A stretch of 64,000 bases of DNA from Deinococcus radiopugnans ATCC 19172. GTDB taxonomy: Bacteria; Deinococcota; Deinococci; Deinococcales; Deinococcaceae. The position numbers and the translations under genes were made by a program. The stretch is taken from NCBI RefSeq assembly GCF_006335125.1, contig NZ_VDMO01000003.1, positions 193,091-257,090 on the forward strand, given 5' to 3'. Below, one piece after another: positions 46,051 to 60,956 of the stretch (its first letter is position 1; every line of letters begins with the position of its first letter). Under the pieces are notes generated by a model. The model saw only the letters and a list, made by a program, of their open reading frames with translations. It did no database searches and had not been told where the DNA came from.

Positions 46051-46917
46051 TTACCGCTCCGGCGTACCGCCCACGCCCTGCTTGGCGCGTGACAGCCACT
46101 CGTACAGCACCACCTGCAGGGCGTATAGCCGGTCTGAAGGCAGCGGCAGCGTGGCGTCGAAGCGCGTTTCGGGGGCTGGGACGCTGATCACACTCACGCC
46201 CCTGGCGTCCAACTGGGCGGCGAACATCCCCGCCGCGCGGCGCGAGTGGCTGGGACTGGTCACCAGAAGAACCCGTGTCCAGTTTCTTTGTTGTGCCAGA
46301 TCGCGCACGCGGGCCGCCTCATCGCGGGTGGTGGTGACGTTGCGCAGGGTCAAGACTTGTGGACCGTGTTGTGGGTACAGCTTCCGAATCTTCTCACGCT
46401 CGATGACGCTCATCTTGGGGCAGGTGGCCGAGAATAGGTCAGACTGCTCGGAAACGGTCACGACGGGCGCGTACCCGGCCCGCCACAGTTCCAGGCCCGC
46501 CAGCAGGCGCGTCTGACTGCTGGCGGCCAGCCCGCGCGTGCCGCACTGCACGCCGCCGCCCAGAATCACAATGGCGTCGGCAGTCTGCGGCCGCTGCTCC
46601 AGGCTCAGGGCATTCAGTGGTCCCCGCAGCACGGGGGTCAGCAGGCACAGGGCCAGCAGCAGCGACAGCAGTCCAGCGCCCCAGTGCAGGACGCGGCGGC
46701 CCAAGGGAAAGGCGCCGGCCAGGCCTCCAGCCACGGTCAGCAGGAGCAGCAGGCTTTCCGGGGCACGGACCTCGCCCAGAAAGGCGGCCAGCGTGCCCAG
46801 CGCCGCGCCGATGGCCGCCCCGCCCGGCACACCGCCCAACGCAGTCGGCCCGCCGGACCGGAGGCGCAGGGTGCCGCGGCCCACGCCGAGCCGGGTCAAG
46901 CCGCCCCGTGCGGCCAT
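46051..46917 (-). CDS. YdcF-like DUF218 membrane protein
   Basis: A 288-residue protein with two to three N-terminal membrane helices and a DUF218 domain: ADAIVILGGGVQCGTRGLA, RLLAGLELWRAGYAP, LRNVTTTRDEAARVRDLA and LLVTSPSHSRRA. The family (ElyC/SanA/YdcF) is tied to envelope polysaccharide or lipid carrier metabolism. The start is uncertain: the ATG at 46917 is the best in frame, but the nearest leaderless-type -10 box (46981-46986) points to an ATG at 46973 in another register. That could mean an upstream ORF or a frameshift. Confidence 0.75.
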   Translation of the reverse strand: MAARGGLTRLGVGRGTLRLRSGGPTALGGVPGGAAIGAALGTLAAFLGEVRAPESLLLLLTVAGGLAGAFPLGRRVLHWGAGLLSLLLALCLLTPVLRGPLNALSLEQRPQTADAIVILGGGVQCGTRGLAASSQTRLLAGLELWRAGYAPVVTVSEQSDLFSATCPKMSVIEREKIRKLYPQHGPQVLTLRNVTTTRDEAARVRDLAQQRNWTRVLLVTSPSHSRRAAGMFAAQLDARGVSVISVPAPETRFDATLPLPSDRLYALQVVLYEWLSRAKQGVGGTPER

Positions 46918-46986
46918 CGGGACTGGTGGAACGCGCCGTGCGGCACGCGCAGGGGTTTTGCTTCGTCGGGCATCGCCCTCAGTGTA
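46896..46986 (-). promoter_or_regulatory. -10 box and 25-residue upstream ORF before ydcF-like gene
   Basis: TACACT (46981-46986) lies 7 nt before an ATG at 46973 that opens a 25-codon frame ending TGA at 46896-46898. It overlaps the ATG of the ydcF-like gene (46917) in a different register. It may be a regulatory upstream ORF. Confidence 0.3.
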
Positions 46987-47016
46987 CGGAAGAGAGCCGC
47001 GCTCAGAGAGGGTTCC

Positions 47017-47022
47017 TATACT
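47017..47022 (+). promoter_or_regulatory. -10 box TATACT, leaderless start of DUF305 gene
   Basis: TATACT lies 7 nt before the ATG at 47030. Confidence 0.5.
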
Positions 47023-47029
47023 GCCCGGC

Positions 47030-47671
47030 ATGGCCCGCCCCACTGCTCCACGAGACCCAGGTCGCCGTCTGATCCTGCCCGCCGTTCTGGTCCTGCTGGC
47101 GCTGGGACTGGCCGGACTGCTGCTGCCGCGCGTGACCCTGACCGGGGGAACCGGCCCCGCCGAGGGCAGCACCGAGGTCCGCTTCGTGCGCGAGATGATC
47201 CAGCACCACGCGCAGGCGGTGGACCTGGCCACCCGCATCCGCGAACGCGGCCGCGATCCTGCCGTCCGGACCCTGGCGCTGGACATCATGCTGTCTCAGC
47301 AGGAGCAGATCGGGCAGATGCACGGCTGGCTGACCCTGTGGAAGCGGCCCTGGGCGGGGCCGGGCATGTCCAGTGAGCACGCCCGCAGTATGGGCATGGC
47401 CACCCCGCAGCAGGTGGCCCGCCTGGAGACCCTGCCCCCCGCCCAGGCCGAGATTACCTTCCTGCAACTGATGACCCGTCACCACCAGGGAGCGCTGCTG
47501 ATGGCGAGGCCCGCCCTGGGCGCGGGCGTGCGCCCCGAGGTGCAGGCGCTGGCGCGGCAGATCGAGGCCAGCCAGGGCGCCGAGATCAGAAGCATGACTG
47601 CTCTGCTTGAAGAGCGAGGGGCCAAACCGTTGCCCGCGCCGCAGATGGGCGACATGAACCACATGCGTTGA
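47030..47671 (+). CDS. DUF305 domain protein, membrane anchored
   Basis: A 213-residue protein with one N-terminal membrane segment (LILPAVLVLLALGLAGLLL) and an external ferritin-like DUF305 domain. Two His-His motifs, EMIQHHAQAVDLA and LMTRHHQGALLM, are the mark of the family, together with Met-rich GMSSEHARSMGMA and GDMNHMR at the end, which suggest copper or other metal binding. It is divergent from the ydcF-like gene. Function in the family is unsettled. Confidence 0.88.
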   Translation: MARPTAPRDPGRRLILPAVLVLLALGLAGLLLPRVTLTGGTGPAEGSTEVRFVREMIQHHAQAVDLATRIRERGRDPAVRTLALDIMLSQQEQIGQMHGWLTLWKRPWAGPGMSSEHARSMGMATPQQVARLETLPPAQAEITFLQLMTRHHQGALLMARPALGAGVRPEVQALARQIEASQGAEIRSMTALLEERGAKPLPAPQMGDMNHMR

Positions 47672-47763
47672 TCCGTCAGGCTGGCGGCTGCGCGCAGCTC
47701 AGGCGGAGTGTCCAGCGGCGTCCGGTTGTTCGAAGCCTGTCATCTGTACACATAGGCCCCACT

Positions 47764-51129
<3,366 letters not shown>

Positions 51130-51260
51130 GCCCTCACCTGCCGCGCAGCCCACAGGACCCTGGCACCTACCACAAAGAAAAACACGCCCTCAAGTCTAGC
51201 GCATGACGGAAAAGGGCGCAGGCGAAAGCTTCCAATGCGGACGGCGGGGAGTGCGACAGC

Positions 51261-51294
51261 AAAAAAACCCGAACCGCGCTGGGGCGATTCGGGA
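51261..51294 (-). terminator. Terminator of nuclease/lamin-tail gene
   Basis: On the minus strand CCCGAA..CGC pairs with GCG..TTCGGG, followed by seven T. Confidence 0.85.
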
Positions 51295-51328
51295 ATCTGG
51301 TCAGAGTTCGGTCCAGCCTGAAGTCAGC

Positions 51329-51880
51329 TCAGGGGCAGACGTTTTTGGCCGTGGCGCTGTTGCGCGGGGCGGGGGCCGCCGCCGTGAAGTCCGCGCCGTT
51401 GTTGTTGGTGTCGGTGCAGCCGCCCGCCGCACGCAGGGCCGCCGTCGTGCTGCTCAGCGCGGGTGTCGAGGCACCGCCCTCGACCTCATTGGCCGCACCG
51501 TAGCCCACGAAGTCCAGAACGTCCGTGTCGCTCAGGCCAGTGGCGCCCTCGATGTTGCCGACGAGGGCGACTTTGCCGTCACTGCCCGAGAGGGCCAGCG
51601 TACCGGTGGCGTCGGGCGTGGGCAGCTCCGCCTTACCAGCCGCGCCCTTGGCGAGTTCGATCAGGTAGTACGCTCCCGGCTCGATGGTGGCCGTGGGCAG
51701 CGCAAAGACATTCGTGAACGCGCCGGTCTTGGAGGCGTACTGCAAGCTCTTGCCCGCTGTGCTAACGGCCACCTTCCCGGCGTTGAACAGTTCAACGAAG
51801 TCGTTCTTGAATGGAGCCTCGGTGTCATCCTTGCCGTTGCCGCCGCCGCCGTATATCTGACTGATGACCAGTCCACCAAC
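51329..51880 (-). pseudogene. Lamin-tail domain cut off from nuclease by a stop codon
   Basis: Directly after the TAA of the nuclease gene, the same reading frame stays open for 183 codons and encodes a lamin-tail domain (GLVISQIYGGGG, KNDFVELFNAG, SLQYAS, YYLIELAKG, GYGAANEVEGG) ending in VCP. There is no start codon at its head; the first possible start, GTG at 51772, would remove the first strands. This looks like the C-terminal domain of the upstream extracellular nuclease after a nonsense change. It may be unexpressed, read through, or an artefact. Confidence 0.7.
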
Positions 51881-53935
<2,055 letters not shown>

Positions 53936-54073
53936 GGCAACTCCGGGTGAACAGGGGAGAGAGGCGAAGGATTGTAATGGAGAGTCAGTTTAGCGAGTTC
54001 GGGCCTTCCCCGTCATGAGGCGTCGTTGGGGGTGGTGGTGCTTCCTACTGCTTATGGTCTTTCCTGCACACGA

Positions 54074-54825
54074 TCATGTGCAGTGTTGCAACACCTTCCG
54101 CACGGCGTTGGGGGAAATACGGCCCGCCCCGCAGACCTTCAGCAGCAGTTCCAGGCGCAGTCGCCACAGCAACCCCGTATCCAGTCGCCCGCCCCAGCGG
54201 ACCAGCGCGGGTTCCAAGTCGTCCAGCACGGCGCATTCGTGTTCCAGGGTGGCCCAGCCCGCATTGCCCCAGTCCAGCACCCCGGCGTAACGGCCCGCCG
54301 CGTCGGCCAGCAGGTTGTGGCGGTACACGTCACCATGAACGAACACGGGCGCGGTCAGCGGGTAGGGCGTGGACAACGCCCTCAGCAGCGCTGCCCTCTC
54401 GGCAGGCGTCCAGTCCGCATTTCTCACTTCCGGCATTTCAGGATCGCCCACCCACCACTTCGAGGGCCGGGGCGTCGGCTCTTCGGATGGCGCGTGGCCT
54501 GCAGCCGTTCCAGATCGTCCAGCACGGCATTCCAGAAAACAGGTGTGAGCTGAGAGGGTGTCAGCATCCCGCCGGGCAGCCGCTCCCACAGGCTGTAGCC
54601 CGGCCCCCAGAACAGCGGTCTGGCGGTCCGGACGCCCGCTGCCAGTGCGCCCAGGGCAAGAGCCGCTTCCCGCGCATGGTCCGTGCCAGCGCCGAGGCGC
54701 AGGACCGACGCGTCGGTCAGCCAGACCTCGTTGGAAAACCCGGTGTCCGCACGGCGCAGGCCCGACACGCTCAGGCCGTGGCGGGTGAAGTGGGCGGCAG
54801 GCTCGGTGTTCATGGGTGGGACCAT
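54074..54825 (-). pseudogene. Aminoglycoside phosphotransferase-like gene with frameshift
   Basis: Two frames together give one phosphotransferase (APH) enzyme. The first covers the N-lobe (GFSNEVWLTDASVLRLG, LWERLPGGM) to LERLQATRHP. The second continues SEEPTPRPSKWWVGD and has the catalytic loop FVHGDVYRHNLL and metal site GVLDWGNAG. One extra base in the GG pair (plus strand) at 54485-54486 would restore one frame. TATCAT lies 8 nt before the ATG at 54825; an ATG at 54813 is also possible. Substrate unknown; it may be fructosamine, choline or antibiotic kinase-like. Confidence 0.7.
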
Positions 54826-54876
54826 CCGGCCCGATGATAGGTGACCATTGGCCCGGAAAAACGCCGCCTGATGGAC

Positions 54877-54882
54877 TACCCT
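54877..54882 (+). promoter_or_regulatory. -10 box TACCCT, leaderless GTG start of DUF454 gene
   Basis: TACCCT lies 7 nt before the GTG at 54890. Confidence 0.45.
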
Positions 54883-54889
54883 GGGGGCT

Positions 54890-55300
54890 GTGACGCCGCC
54901 CGCCTCCACCTCCTCCTCCCCCCAGGCCCCAGCCCGCCCGGTCAAACCGCTGTGGGTGGCGCTGGGCTTCGTGCTGTGCGCGATTGGTTTCGTGGGGCTG
55001 GTGCTGCCCGGCTTTCCGGGAACCGTGTGGTTCGTGCTGGCCGCCGCCAGCTTCGCGCGTGGCGATCCGCGCTGGGAGGCGTGGCTGCTGTCGCGCCCGG
55101 TGGTGGGGCAGCTGGTGCGCGACTACCGCGACGGCAAGGGCATGCCGCTGCGCGCCAAGTGGATCGCCTGTCTCTGCATCGCCGTGGCCGTGGGCTTCAG
55201 CCTGGGCCGCATTCCGGTGCTGGTGGGGCAGGTGGGCTGGGTGCTGGTGGGCCTGTTCGGGATCTACTACATCAGCCTGCGGGTGCCGACGAAACGCTGA
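54890..55300 (+). CDS. DUF454 (YbaN-like) membrane protein
   Basis: A 136-residue protein with three to four membrane helices. The first pair carries the family signature LGFVLCAIGFVGLVLPGFPG and WFVLAAASFARGDPRWEAWL; the helix after PLRAKWIA and a last helix follow. DUF454 function is not known. The start is the GTG at 54890, favoured by its -10 box. It is divergent from the frameshifted phosphotransferase gene and ends at a strong bidirectional terminator. Confidence 0.85.
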   Translation: MTPPASTSSSPQAPARPVKPLWVALGFVLCAIGFVGLVLPGFPGTVWFVLAAASFARGDPRWEAWLLSRPVVGQLVRDYRDGKGMPLRAKWIACLCIAVAVGFSLGRIPVLVGQVGWVLVGLFGIYYISLRVPTKR

Positions 55301-55320
55301 TCACCCCTCGCACCGCGACA

Positions 55321-55366
55321 CGCCATCAAAACCCCCCTCCTGCGACAGAGGGGGTCTTTGATGGCG
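55321..55366. terminator. Bidirectional terminator between DUF454 and thiB genes
   Basis: An outer stem CGCCATCAAA with TTTGATGGCG and an inner stem CCCCCTC with GAGGGGG form one long hairpin usable from both convergent genes. Confidence 0.88.
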
Positions 55367-55379
55367 TGCGGTTTTCCGA

Positions 55380-56414
55380 CTAGCGTGCCCGCAGCACCTG
55401 CGTGACCCAGGTGTCCACCAGCCGCTGCGGATTGGCGGTCAGGCCGGGTTTGACGGCGGACAGCTGCGGCTGGGTGGCGAACTTGAACACCGGATCGAGT
55501 GGGGTGCCGCCCACCGCCGGGTAGATCCACATGCGGGTGGGGATGTCGGCCTGCACGCCCGCGCCCAGCATGAAATCCACGAATTTGCGGGCCAGGGCCG
55601 GCTGCCTGGCCCCCTTCAGGATGCCCACCCCCTCCAGTTGCAGCCAGGTGCTGCCGGGCAGGAACAGGTTGGCGGTGGGGGCCTGGGCGGGCAGTTTCTT
55701 GGCGTCGTAGTTGTCGGCGTAGAACACCTCGGCGGCGGGGCTGCTGGCGTACGACAGCACGATGGGGTACTTGCCGCCGTTGCGCGTGAACTCCTTGTTG
55801 TAGGCGTCGCTCCAGCCGCGCGTGACCTTCAGGCCGTTCAGGCGGGCCTCCCGCCACCACTGCCACGCGCCCGCCTCACCGTAGTGGTTGACCGTCGCCA
55901 GCAGAAAGGCCAGGCCGGGGCTGCTGGTGGCCGGGCTGGACACCACGGTCAACTTGGCGTAGGGCGGGGTCTTCAGATCATCCAGCGATTTCGGCAGGGC
56001 CAGCCCCGCCTTCTGGAAATACGCGCGGTCATAGTTGAGGGCCACGAAGCCGTAATCCACGGTGTTCAGCAATCCCGCGTCGTCCAGGCGGTAGGCCGGG
56101 GCCACCCTGGAGAGCGCGGGCGACTTGTAGGCCTGCAACAGATCGGCGCTGCGGGCGCGGCTGATCAGGCTGTTGTCCAGGCCGTACACCACGTCGGCCA
56201 GCGGGGCGCGGCGGGTCAGGATCAGTCGGTTGAGGAGTTCCCCGGCGTCGCCGCCCTTCACGAAGCGCACCCGCGCGTTGTGGGCCGCCTCGAAGGACGC
56301 CACCAGCTTCTTGTCCACGTCGAAGGAATCGTGGGTGATCACCGTCAGGGTGGTCTGGGCCGAAGCAACGCCCGTCAGAAGGAAAGCTGCCGTCAAAATA
56401 CCTTGTATACGCAT
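55380..56414 (-). CDS. thiB: Thiamine ABC transporter substrate-binding protein
   Basis: A 344-residue periplasmic binding protein. Signal peptide [19 protein letters not shown]; the fold has [54 protein letters not shown] and [12 protein letters not shown], which match ThiB/TbpA. The TPP riboswitch directly upstream confirms a thiamine role. ThiP and ThiQ are not in the window. The ATG at 56414 begins the signal peptide; an in-frame ATG at 56429 lies in the terminator's T-run and is less likely. Confidence 0.93.
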   Translation of the reverse strand: MRIQGILTAAFLLTGVASAQTTLTVITHDSFDVDKKLVASFEAAHNARVRFVKGGDAGELLNRLILTRRAPLADVVYGLDNSLISRARSADLLQAYKSPALSRVAPAYRLDDAGLLNTVDYGFVALNYDRAYFQKAGLALPKSLDDLKTPPYAKLTVVSSPATSSPGLAFLLATVNHYGEAGAWQWWREARLNGLKVTRGWSDAYNKEFTRNGGKYPIVLSYASSPAAEVFYADNYDAKKLPAQAPTANLFLPGSTWLQLEGVGILKGARQPALARKFVDFMLGAGVQADIPTRMWIYPAVGGTPLDPVFKFATQPQLSAVKPGLTANPQRLVDTWVTQVLRAR

Positions 56415-56429
56415 GCTGTTTCCGAACAT

Positions 56430-56457
56430 AAAAAAGCCCCCTCGCGTCACGAGGGGA
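56430..56457 (-). terminator. Riboswitch-controlled terminator before thiB
   Basis: On the minus strand CCCCTCG, loop TGACG-like, CGAGGGG, GC then TTTTTT, ending 15 nt before the ATG. It is the likely OFF switch when TPP is bound. Confidence 0.85.
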
Positions 56458-56494
56458 AGCGGGGCCAACCGCCGAAGTCTTCGGGGCTGGCCGG

Positions 56495-56578
<84 letters not shown>

Positions 56579-56685
56579 ACGCAGGCCCAAGGTAGCAGAG
56601 CGGCGCGGGGACAAGCGTGCCTCACCCTGGGCGGTGGCCTTCACGGTTGGTCAATGGGCGAAGTTGCAGTGGTGGATGGACGCGC

Positions 56686-56691
56686 TAGGGT
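56686..56691 (+). promoter_or_regulatory. -10 box TAGGGT, leaderless start of MFS gene
   Basis: TAGGGT lies 7 nt before the ATG at 56699. Confidence 0.45.
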
Positions 56692-56698
56692 TGAGGGC

Positions 56699-57937
56699 AT
56701 GAGCCGTCCTGACCTCGCCGCCCCCGAGTCGCTGGACGCTCCCGAGACGCCGGACGCCACCCCACCGATCACGCAACGACGCAAGCCCACCGCCACCCCG
56801 CTGCTGATCCTGGGGTTGATCGTGGTGGCGCTGAACCTGCGCCCTCCGATTGCCGGGTTTGGGCCGCTGCTGTCGCAGTTTCAGGCCGAGTTTCAGGTCA
56901 GTGCGGCCACCCTGAGCCTGCTGACCACGCTGCCGCTGCTGTGCTGGGGCCTGCTGGCCCCCCTCGCCCCGCTGCTGAGCCGCCGCTACAGCAACGAGAC
57001 CATCATTCTGTTCGCCACCGCTGTGATCGGTCTGGGCAGCGTGCTGCGCATCGGGGCGACGCTGCCGGTCATCCTGTTCGGCACCCTGCTGGTGGGCGCG
57101 GGCATCGCCCTGAACAACGTGCTGCTGCCCAGCCTGATCCGGCGCGACTACGCAGACCGGGTGGGGCCGATGACCGGGCTGTACTCGCTGGCGGTGGTGG
57201 GCGGCGCGGCGCTGGCCTCGGGGGTGGCGGTGCCGCTGATGACCGCGTTGGGCGGGGCGTGGCGCTCGTCGGTGGGGGTGTGGATCGGGCTGGCCGTGCT
57301 GGGCGTGCTGGCGTGGCTGCCCGCCGTCTTCGGGCGGCAGACCCACGCCCGCCCGCTGCGGGGTTCGGGGCCGTCGGTGTGGCGTAACCCCTACGCCCTG
57401 CCGGTGACGCTGTACATGGGCTTTCAGTCGCTGGTGTTTTTCACGTGGCTGACGTGGTTGCCCAAGGTCTTGCAGGACAACGGCTTCACGGCGGCGCAGG
57501 CGGGCTTGCTGCTGGCCTTTGCCAACGTGGTGCAACTGCCCTTTACGCTGGCGGTGCCGGTGCTGGCGGCGCGGCCCCGATTGCTGGTCCCGATAGCGGT
57601 GGGCACGGCGCTGCTCAGCGGGGCCGGCATCACGGGCCTGTTGCTGTCGCCGCTGACGCCGCTGCCCTGGCTGTTCATGATGGGCGCGGGCGCGGGCAGC
57701 ATGTTTCCGCTGGCCCTGATGTTTATCGCGGTGCGGGCGGACGGCGTGGCACAGGTGCCGCAGCTCTCGGCGATGGCGCAGGGCTTCGGCTACGCGCTGG
57801 CGGCGGCGGGGCCGTTCATCTTCGGGGCGCTGCACGACTGGACGGGCGACTGGCAGGTGCCGCTGATCTTCCTGCTGGCGATGACCGGAGTGGTGCTGGT
57901 CACTGGAATAGCGGCGGGACGAGGCGTCAGAACCTGA
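56699..57937 (+). CDS. MFS transporter, CynX/NimT type
   Basis: A 412-residue, 12-helix major facilitator. After a polar N-terminus, the first helix has the [13 protein letters not shown] pattern typical of the cyanate/nitroimidazole (CynX/NimT/YycB) group, and the second half continues [19 protein letters not shown] and [19 protein letters not shown]. Substrate unknown; cyanate or 2-nitroimidazole are family examples. The start at ATG 56699 has a -10 box 7 nt upstream. The open frame extends 5' across the TPP element, which is not coding. Repeat copy 2 follows. Confidence 0.88.
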   Translation: MSRPDLAAPESLDAPETPDATPPITQRRKPTATPLLILGLIVVALNLRPPIAGFGPLLSQFQAEFQVSAATLSLLTTLPLLCWGLLAPLAPLLSRRYSNETIILFATAVIGLGSVLRIGATLPVILFGTLLVGAGIALNNVLLPSLIRRDYADRVGPMTGLYSLAVVGGAALASGVAVPLMTALGGAWRSSVGVWIGLAVLGVLAWLPAVFGRQTHARPLRGSGPSVWRNPYALPVTLYMGFQSLVFFTWLTWLPKVLQDNGFTAAQAGLLLAFANVVQLPFTLAVPVLAARPRLLVPIAVGTALLSGAGITGLLLSPLTPLPWLFMMGAGAGSMFPLALMFIAVRADGVAQVPQLSAMAQGFGYALAAAGPFIFGALHDWTGDWQVPLIFLLAMTGVVLVTGIAAGRGVRT

Positions 57938-57953
57938 CCCTCTATTGATCTGA

Positions 57954-58087
57954 TACGGATTCCGTTTGTTTCGTGTAGAAATCGGGACAGCGCCGATGTC
58001 TACACTCCACGTCCGGAACCCGTTTTTCTCCTGCTCGCTTCGCTCGGATTTCCAGGTGTTTTCAACACCTTTCAATCGGAGTCCGTA
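57954..58087. repeat. TACGGA-end repeat, copy 2
   Basis: A 134-bp non-coding element with ends TACGGATTCCG and CGGAGTCCGTA. Hairpin 1 (57973-58005): GTGTAGA-a-ATCGG, 7-nt loop, CCGAT-g-TCTACAC. Hairpin 2 (58054-58070): AGGTGTT-ttc-AACACCT. Nearly identical to copy 1 without its insert, and the same length as copy 3. Confidence 0.85.
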
Positions 58088-58183
58088 TGACCCATCTATC
58101 TGACGCTGTCCCCGCCTGACGACGAACAGTGACGAGAGAAGCGCGGCACGTTCCGGTGGCGCGCTGAGAGACGGCTCTCCGGC

Positions 58184-58615
58184 TCACTTCACGACATTGC
58201 ACCAGCCCAGCACCACGCTGTCGGGGCTGTCCACCCAGACGGCGGCGTACTTTTCCTTGCTGCTGATCATCGAGAACTCCTCGTAGGTGCTGTCTTTGGA
58301 GATTTCGCCAGCGTCGATGTCTTTAATCTCGAATTTGGCCGCCACGATGGTCTTGCCCAGTGCATCGGCGATCACGTTCGGATCGCTGTCCAGCCACACC
58401 AGGAACTCCGAGTACTCGCAGCTGCCCCCCATGCCCCCGGCCACCTCCTCAATGTAATCGGCCATATCCGCAATGGCCTTCTGATCGGTCACCTCGATGG
58501 CCCCTTTGGGAAGCTTAAGACCAGTCAGATTCGACTCGGACACCGCTTCCGTGGCCAGGGCCGAAGTCAGCAGGAGAGCGGTCGCCAGAGACAGAACCAG
58601 TTTCATTTTCTTCAT
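58184..58615 (-). CDS. Small exported protein of unknown function
   Basis: A 143-residue protein with a signal peptide (LVLSLATALLLTSALATEA). The mature part is acidic, has only two cysteines (GGSCEYSEF and LGWCNVV) that could form a disulfide, and no recognised family. Its composition (many Ser, Lys, Asp, Ile) is less GC-driven than its neighbours, so recent acquisition is possible. It stands alone between repeat copy 2 and the eutBC operon. Confidence 0.65.
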   Translation of the reverse strand: MKKMKLVLSLATALLLTSALATEAVSESNLTGLKLPKGAIEVTDQKAIADMADYIEEVAGGMGGSCEYSEFLVWLDSDPNVIADALGKTIVAAKFEIKDIDAGEISKDSTYEEFSMISSKEKYAAVWVDSPDSVVLGWCNVVK

Positions 58616-58755
58616 TGTTCGGCCATTGTCTCCTTGTTGTTTCCGTATTCATAGGGCTGAAATTGGGGGTGGGGGGAGTGGGGCCACGGTCATGGTGGAG
58701 CTTCATTGGGGTGAAGGGAGCGTGGGACAGACGGCCACGCTCCCCCGTCCTCGCC

Positions 58756-58761
58756 TAGACT
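58756..58761 (+). promoter_or_regulatory. -10 box TAGACT upstream of eutB
   Basis: TAGACT lies 5 nt before an ATG at 58767 that opens a 13-codon frame (MPLSPCRSRPRTT) ending TGA at 58806-58808, overlapping the eutB ATG (58781) in another register. It is the eutB promoter, possibly with a leaderless upstream ORF. Confidence 0.4.
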
Positions 58762-58780
58762 GATTCATGCCTCTTTCGCC

Positions 58781-60190
58781 ATGCCGGAGCCGCCCACGTA
58801 CCACCTGACGCTGGGCCACCGCCACTTCAGCTTCCCCGACTTGCGCGGAGTCATGGCCTGCGCCAGCCCGCCCAAATCCGGCGACGAGCTGGCGGGACTC
58901 GCGGCGGGCAGCGCCCAGGAACGCGAGGCGGCGCGGCAGGTGCTGGCCGATCTTCCCCTGAGGCTCTTTTTGGAGGAACTGCTGATTCCCTACGAGGCCG
59001 ACGAGGTCACGCGCCTGATCGTGGACAGCCAGGACGCGGCAGCCTTCGCCCCCGTCTCTGGCCTGAGCGTGGGCGAATTCCGTGACTGGCTGCTGGGCGA
59101 CGAGGCCACGCCCGACGCGCTGGCCGCCCTGGCCCCCGGCCTGACCCCCGAAATGGTGGCCGCCGTCAGCAAACTGATGCGCGTGCAGGATCTGGTGTTG
59201 GTGGCCTCCAAGGTAGAGGTGGTGACGCGCTTCCGCACGACGCTGGGGCTGCGGGGGCGCTTCGGCACGCGCCTGCAACCCAACCACCCCACCGACGATC
59301 CGCGCGGCATCCTGGCGAGCACGCTGGACGGCCTGATGTTCGGCTGCGGCGACGCGGTGATCGGCATCAATCCCGCGCTGGACAGTGTGGACAGTTGCGT
59401 GGGCCTGCTGCACCTGCTGGACGACTTCCGCCAGCAGACCGGCGTGCCCACCCAGAGCTGCGTGCTGACCCACGTCACCAACACGCTGGAGGCGCTGGCA
59501 CGCGGCGCCCCGGTGGATCTGGTGTTCCAGAGCGTGGCGGGCACGCAGGACGCCAACAGCGGCTTCGGCATCGATCTGGCGCTGCTGGACACGGCGCATG
59601 CGGCGGCGCTGGAGTTGCGGCGCGGCGAGGAACTGGCCGGGGGTTTCGGCGACAACGTGATGTACTTCGAGACGGGGCAGGGCAGCGCATTGTCCGCAGA
59701 GGCCCACCACGGCGTGGATCAGGGCACGCTGGAGGCCCGCGCCTACGCGGTGGCGCGGCGCTACCGTCCGCTGCTGGTCAATACGGTGGTGGGCTTTATC
59801 GGCCCCGAGTACCTCTACGACGGCAAACAGATCATCCGTGCGGGGCTGGAGGATCATTTCTGCGGCAAGCTGCTGGGCCTGCCGATGGGCTGCGACATCT
59901 GCTACACCAACCACGCCGAGGCCGACGGCGACGACACCGATACCCTGCTGACCCTGCTGGGCGCGGCAGGGGTGACCTTCATCATGGGCGTGCCGGGGGC
60001 GGACGACATCATGCTGAATTATCAAAGTACGAGCTTCCACGACGCGTGGTACCTGCGCCGCCTGTTTGACCGCCCGCCCGCGCCGGAATTCGCCGCCTGG
60101 CTGGAAACCGTGGGCCTCAGCCGGGACGGAGGGCTGACGCTGCCGGGCCGGGCGCAGTTGAGGGCGCTGATGGGCGCGGCCGGCGGATGA
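58781..60190 (+). CDS. eutB: Ethanolamine ammonia-lyase large subunit
   Basis: EutB and EutC form the B12-dependent enzyme splitting ethanolamine to acetaldehyde and ammonia. The 469-residue TIM-barrel protein contains NHPTDDPRGILASTLDGLMF, FGCGDAVIGINP, the substrate-site segment FQSVAGTQDANSGFGID and MYFETGQGSALSAEAHHGVD. Length is normal. Its last bases overlap eutC (ATGA). No Eut shell proteins, EutA reactivase or permease are in the window, so ethanolamine use is presumably microcompartment-free. ATG 58781 has no clear ribosome site. Confidence 0.95.
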   Translation: MPEPPTYHLTLGHRHFSFPDLRGVMACASPPKSGDELAGLAAGSAQEREAARQVLADLPLRLFLEELLIPYEADEVTRLIVDSQDAAAFAPVSGLSVGEFRDWLLGDEATPDALAALAPGLTPEMVAAVSKLMRVQDLVLVASKVEVVTRFRTTLGLRGRFGTRLQPNHPTDDPRGILASTLDGLMFGCGDAVIGINPALDSVDSCVGLLHLLDDFRQQTGVPTQSCVLTHVTNTLEALARGAPVDLVFQSVAGTQDANSGFGIDLALLDTAHAAALELRRGEELAGGFGDNVMYFETGQGSALSAEAHHGVDQGTLEARAYAVARRYRPLLVNTVVGFIGPEYLYDGKQIIRAGLEDHFCGKLLGLPMGCDICYTNHAEADGDDTDTLLTLLGAAGVTFIMGVPGADDIMLNYQSTSFHDAWYLRRLFDRPPAPEFAAWLETVGLSRDGGLTLPGRAQLRALMGAAGG

Positions 60191-60948
60191 CCGAGGAGCT
60201 GACCCCCTGGGCCTCGCTGAAGGCATTCACCGACGCCCGGATTGCGCTGGGCCGGGCGGGCACCTCCATGCCCACGCGGGAGCTCTTGAAGTTCGGCGCG
60301 GCGCACGCGGCGGCCCGCGACGCGGTTCATGCGCCTGCCGACTTTGGGGCGCTGGCTGAGGCTCTGACGGCGGCCGGGGAGACGGTGTTGCACGTCCACA
60401 GCCGCGCCGCAGACCGCGCCGAGTACCTGCGCCGCCCCGATCTGGGCCGCACGCTGGCCCCTGAAGGTCTGACGGAGTTGGAAGGACAATCCCCGTCCGA
60501 TGTCGTGATCGTCGTGGCGGACGGCCTCTCGGCGGGGGCGCTGACGTATGTATGGCCGTTGCTGGCGCGGCTGCTCCCTGAACTGCGCGCCGCGGGCCTG
60601 AGCGTCGGCCCCATCGTGCTGGCAAGGCAGGCGCGGGTGGCGCTGGGCGATCCGGTCGCGCGGGCACTGGGCGCACGCCTCGTACTCGTGCTGATCGGCG
60701 AACGCCCCGGCCTGAGCAGCCCCGACAGTCTGGGCGCGTACCTGACCTTTGACCCGCAGCCCCAGACCCGCGACTCGGCCCGCAATTGCGTCTCCAACAT
60801 CCGTCCGGCGGGACTGGATGTGCGGGTGGCGGCGTGGCGGCTGGCGCATCTGACTGGTCAAGCGTTGCGAAAGGAACTCAGCGGCGTGGCCCTCAAGGAC
60901 GAGGGCGGCGAGCCTCCACCCGAGTTTGCCCCGCTGCCACGCGGCTAA
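60187..60948 (+). CDS. eutC: Ethanolamine ammonia-lyase small subunit
   Basis: A 253-residue Eut[22 protein letters not shown] at the N-terminus and the Rossmann-like [37 protein letters not shown] and the closing [13 protein letters not shown] are family landmarks; the subunit binds the adenosylcobalamin tail with EutB. It overlaps the eutB stop by 4 nt (ATGA), so the two are co-translated in equal amounts. A NUDIX gene follows after 8 nt with its own -10 box. Confidence 0.95.
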   Translation: MTEELTPWASLKAFTDARIALGRAGTSMPTRELLKFGAAHAAARDAVHAPADFGALAEALTAAGETVLHVHSRAADRAEYLRRPDLGRTLAPEGLTELEGQSPSDVVIVVADGLSAGALTYVWPLLARLLPELRAAGLSVGPIVLARQARVALGDPVARALGARLVLVLIGERPGLSSPDSLGAYLTFDPQPQTRDSARNCVSNIRPAGLDVRVAAWRLAHLTGQALRKELSGVALKDEGGEPPPEFAPLPRG

Positions 60949-60951
60949 ACT
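60946..60951 (+). promoter_or_regulatory. -10 box TAAACT, leaderless start of NUDIX gene
   Basis: TAAACT overlaps the eutC stop and lies 5 nt before the ATG at 60957. Confidence 0.4.
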
Positions 60952-60956
60952 GCTCC

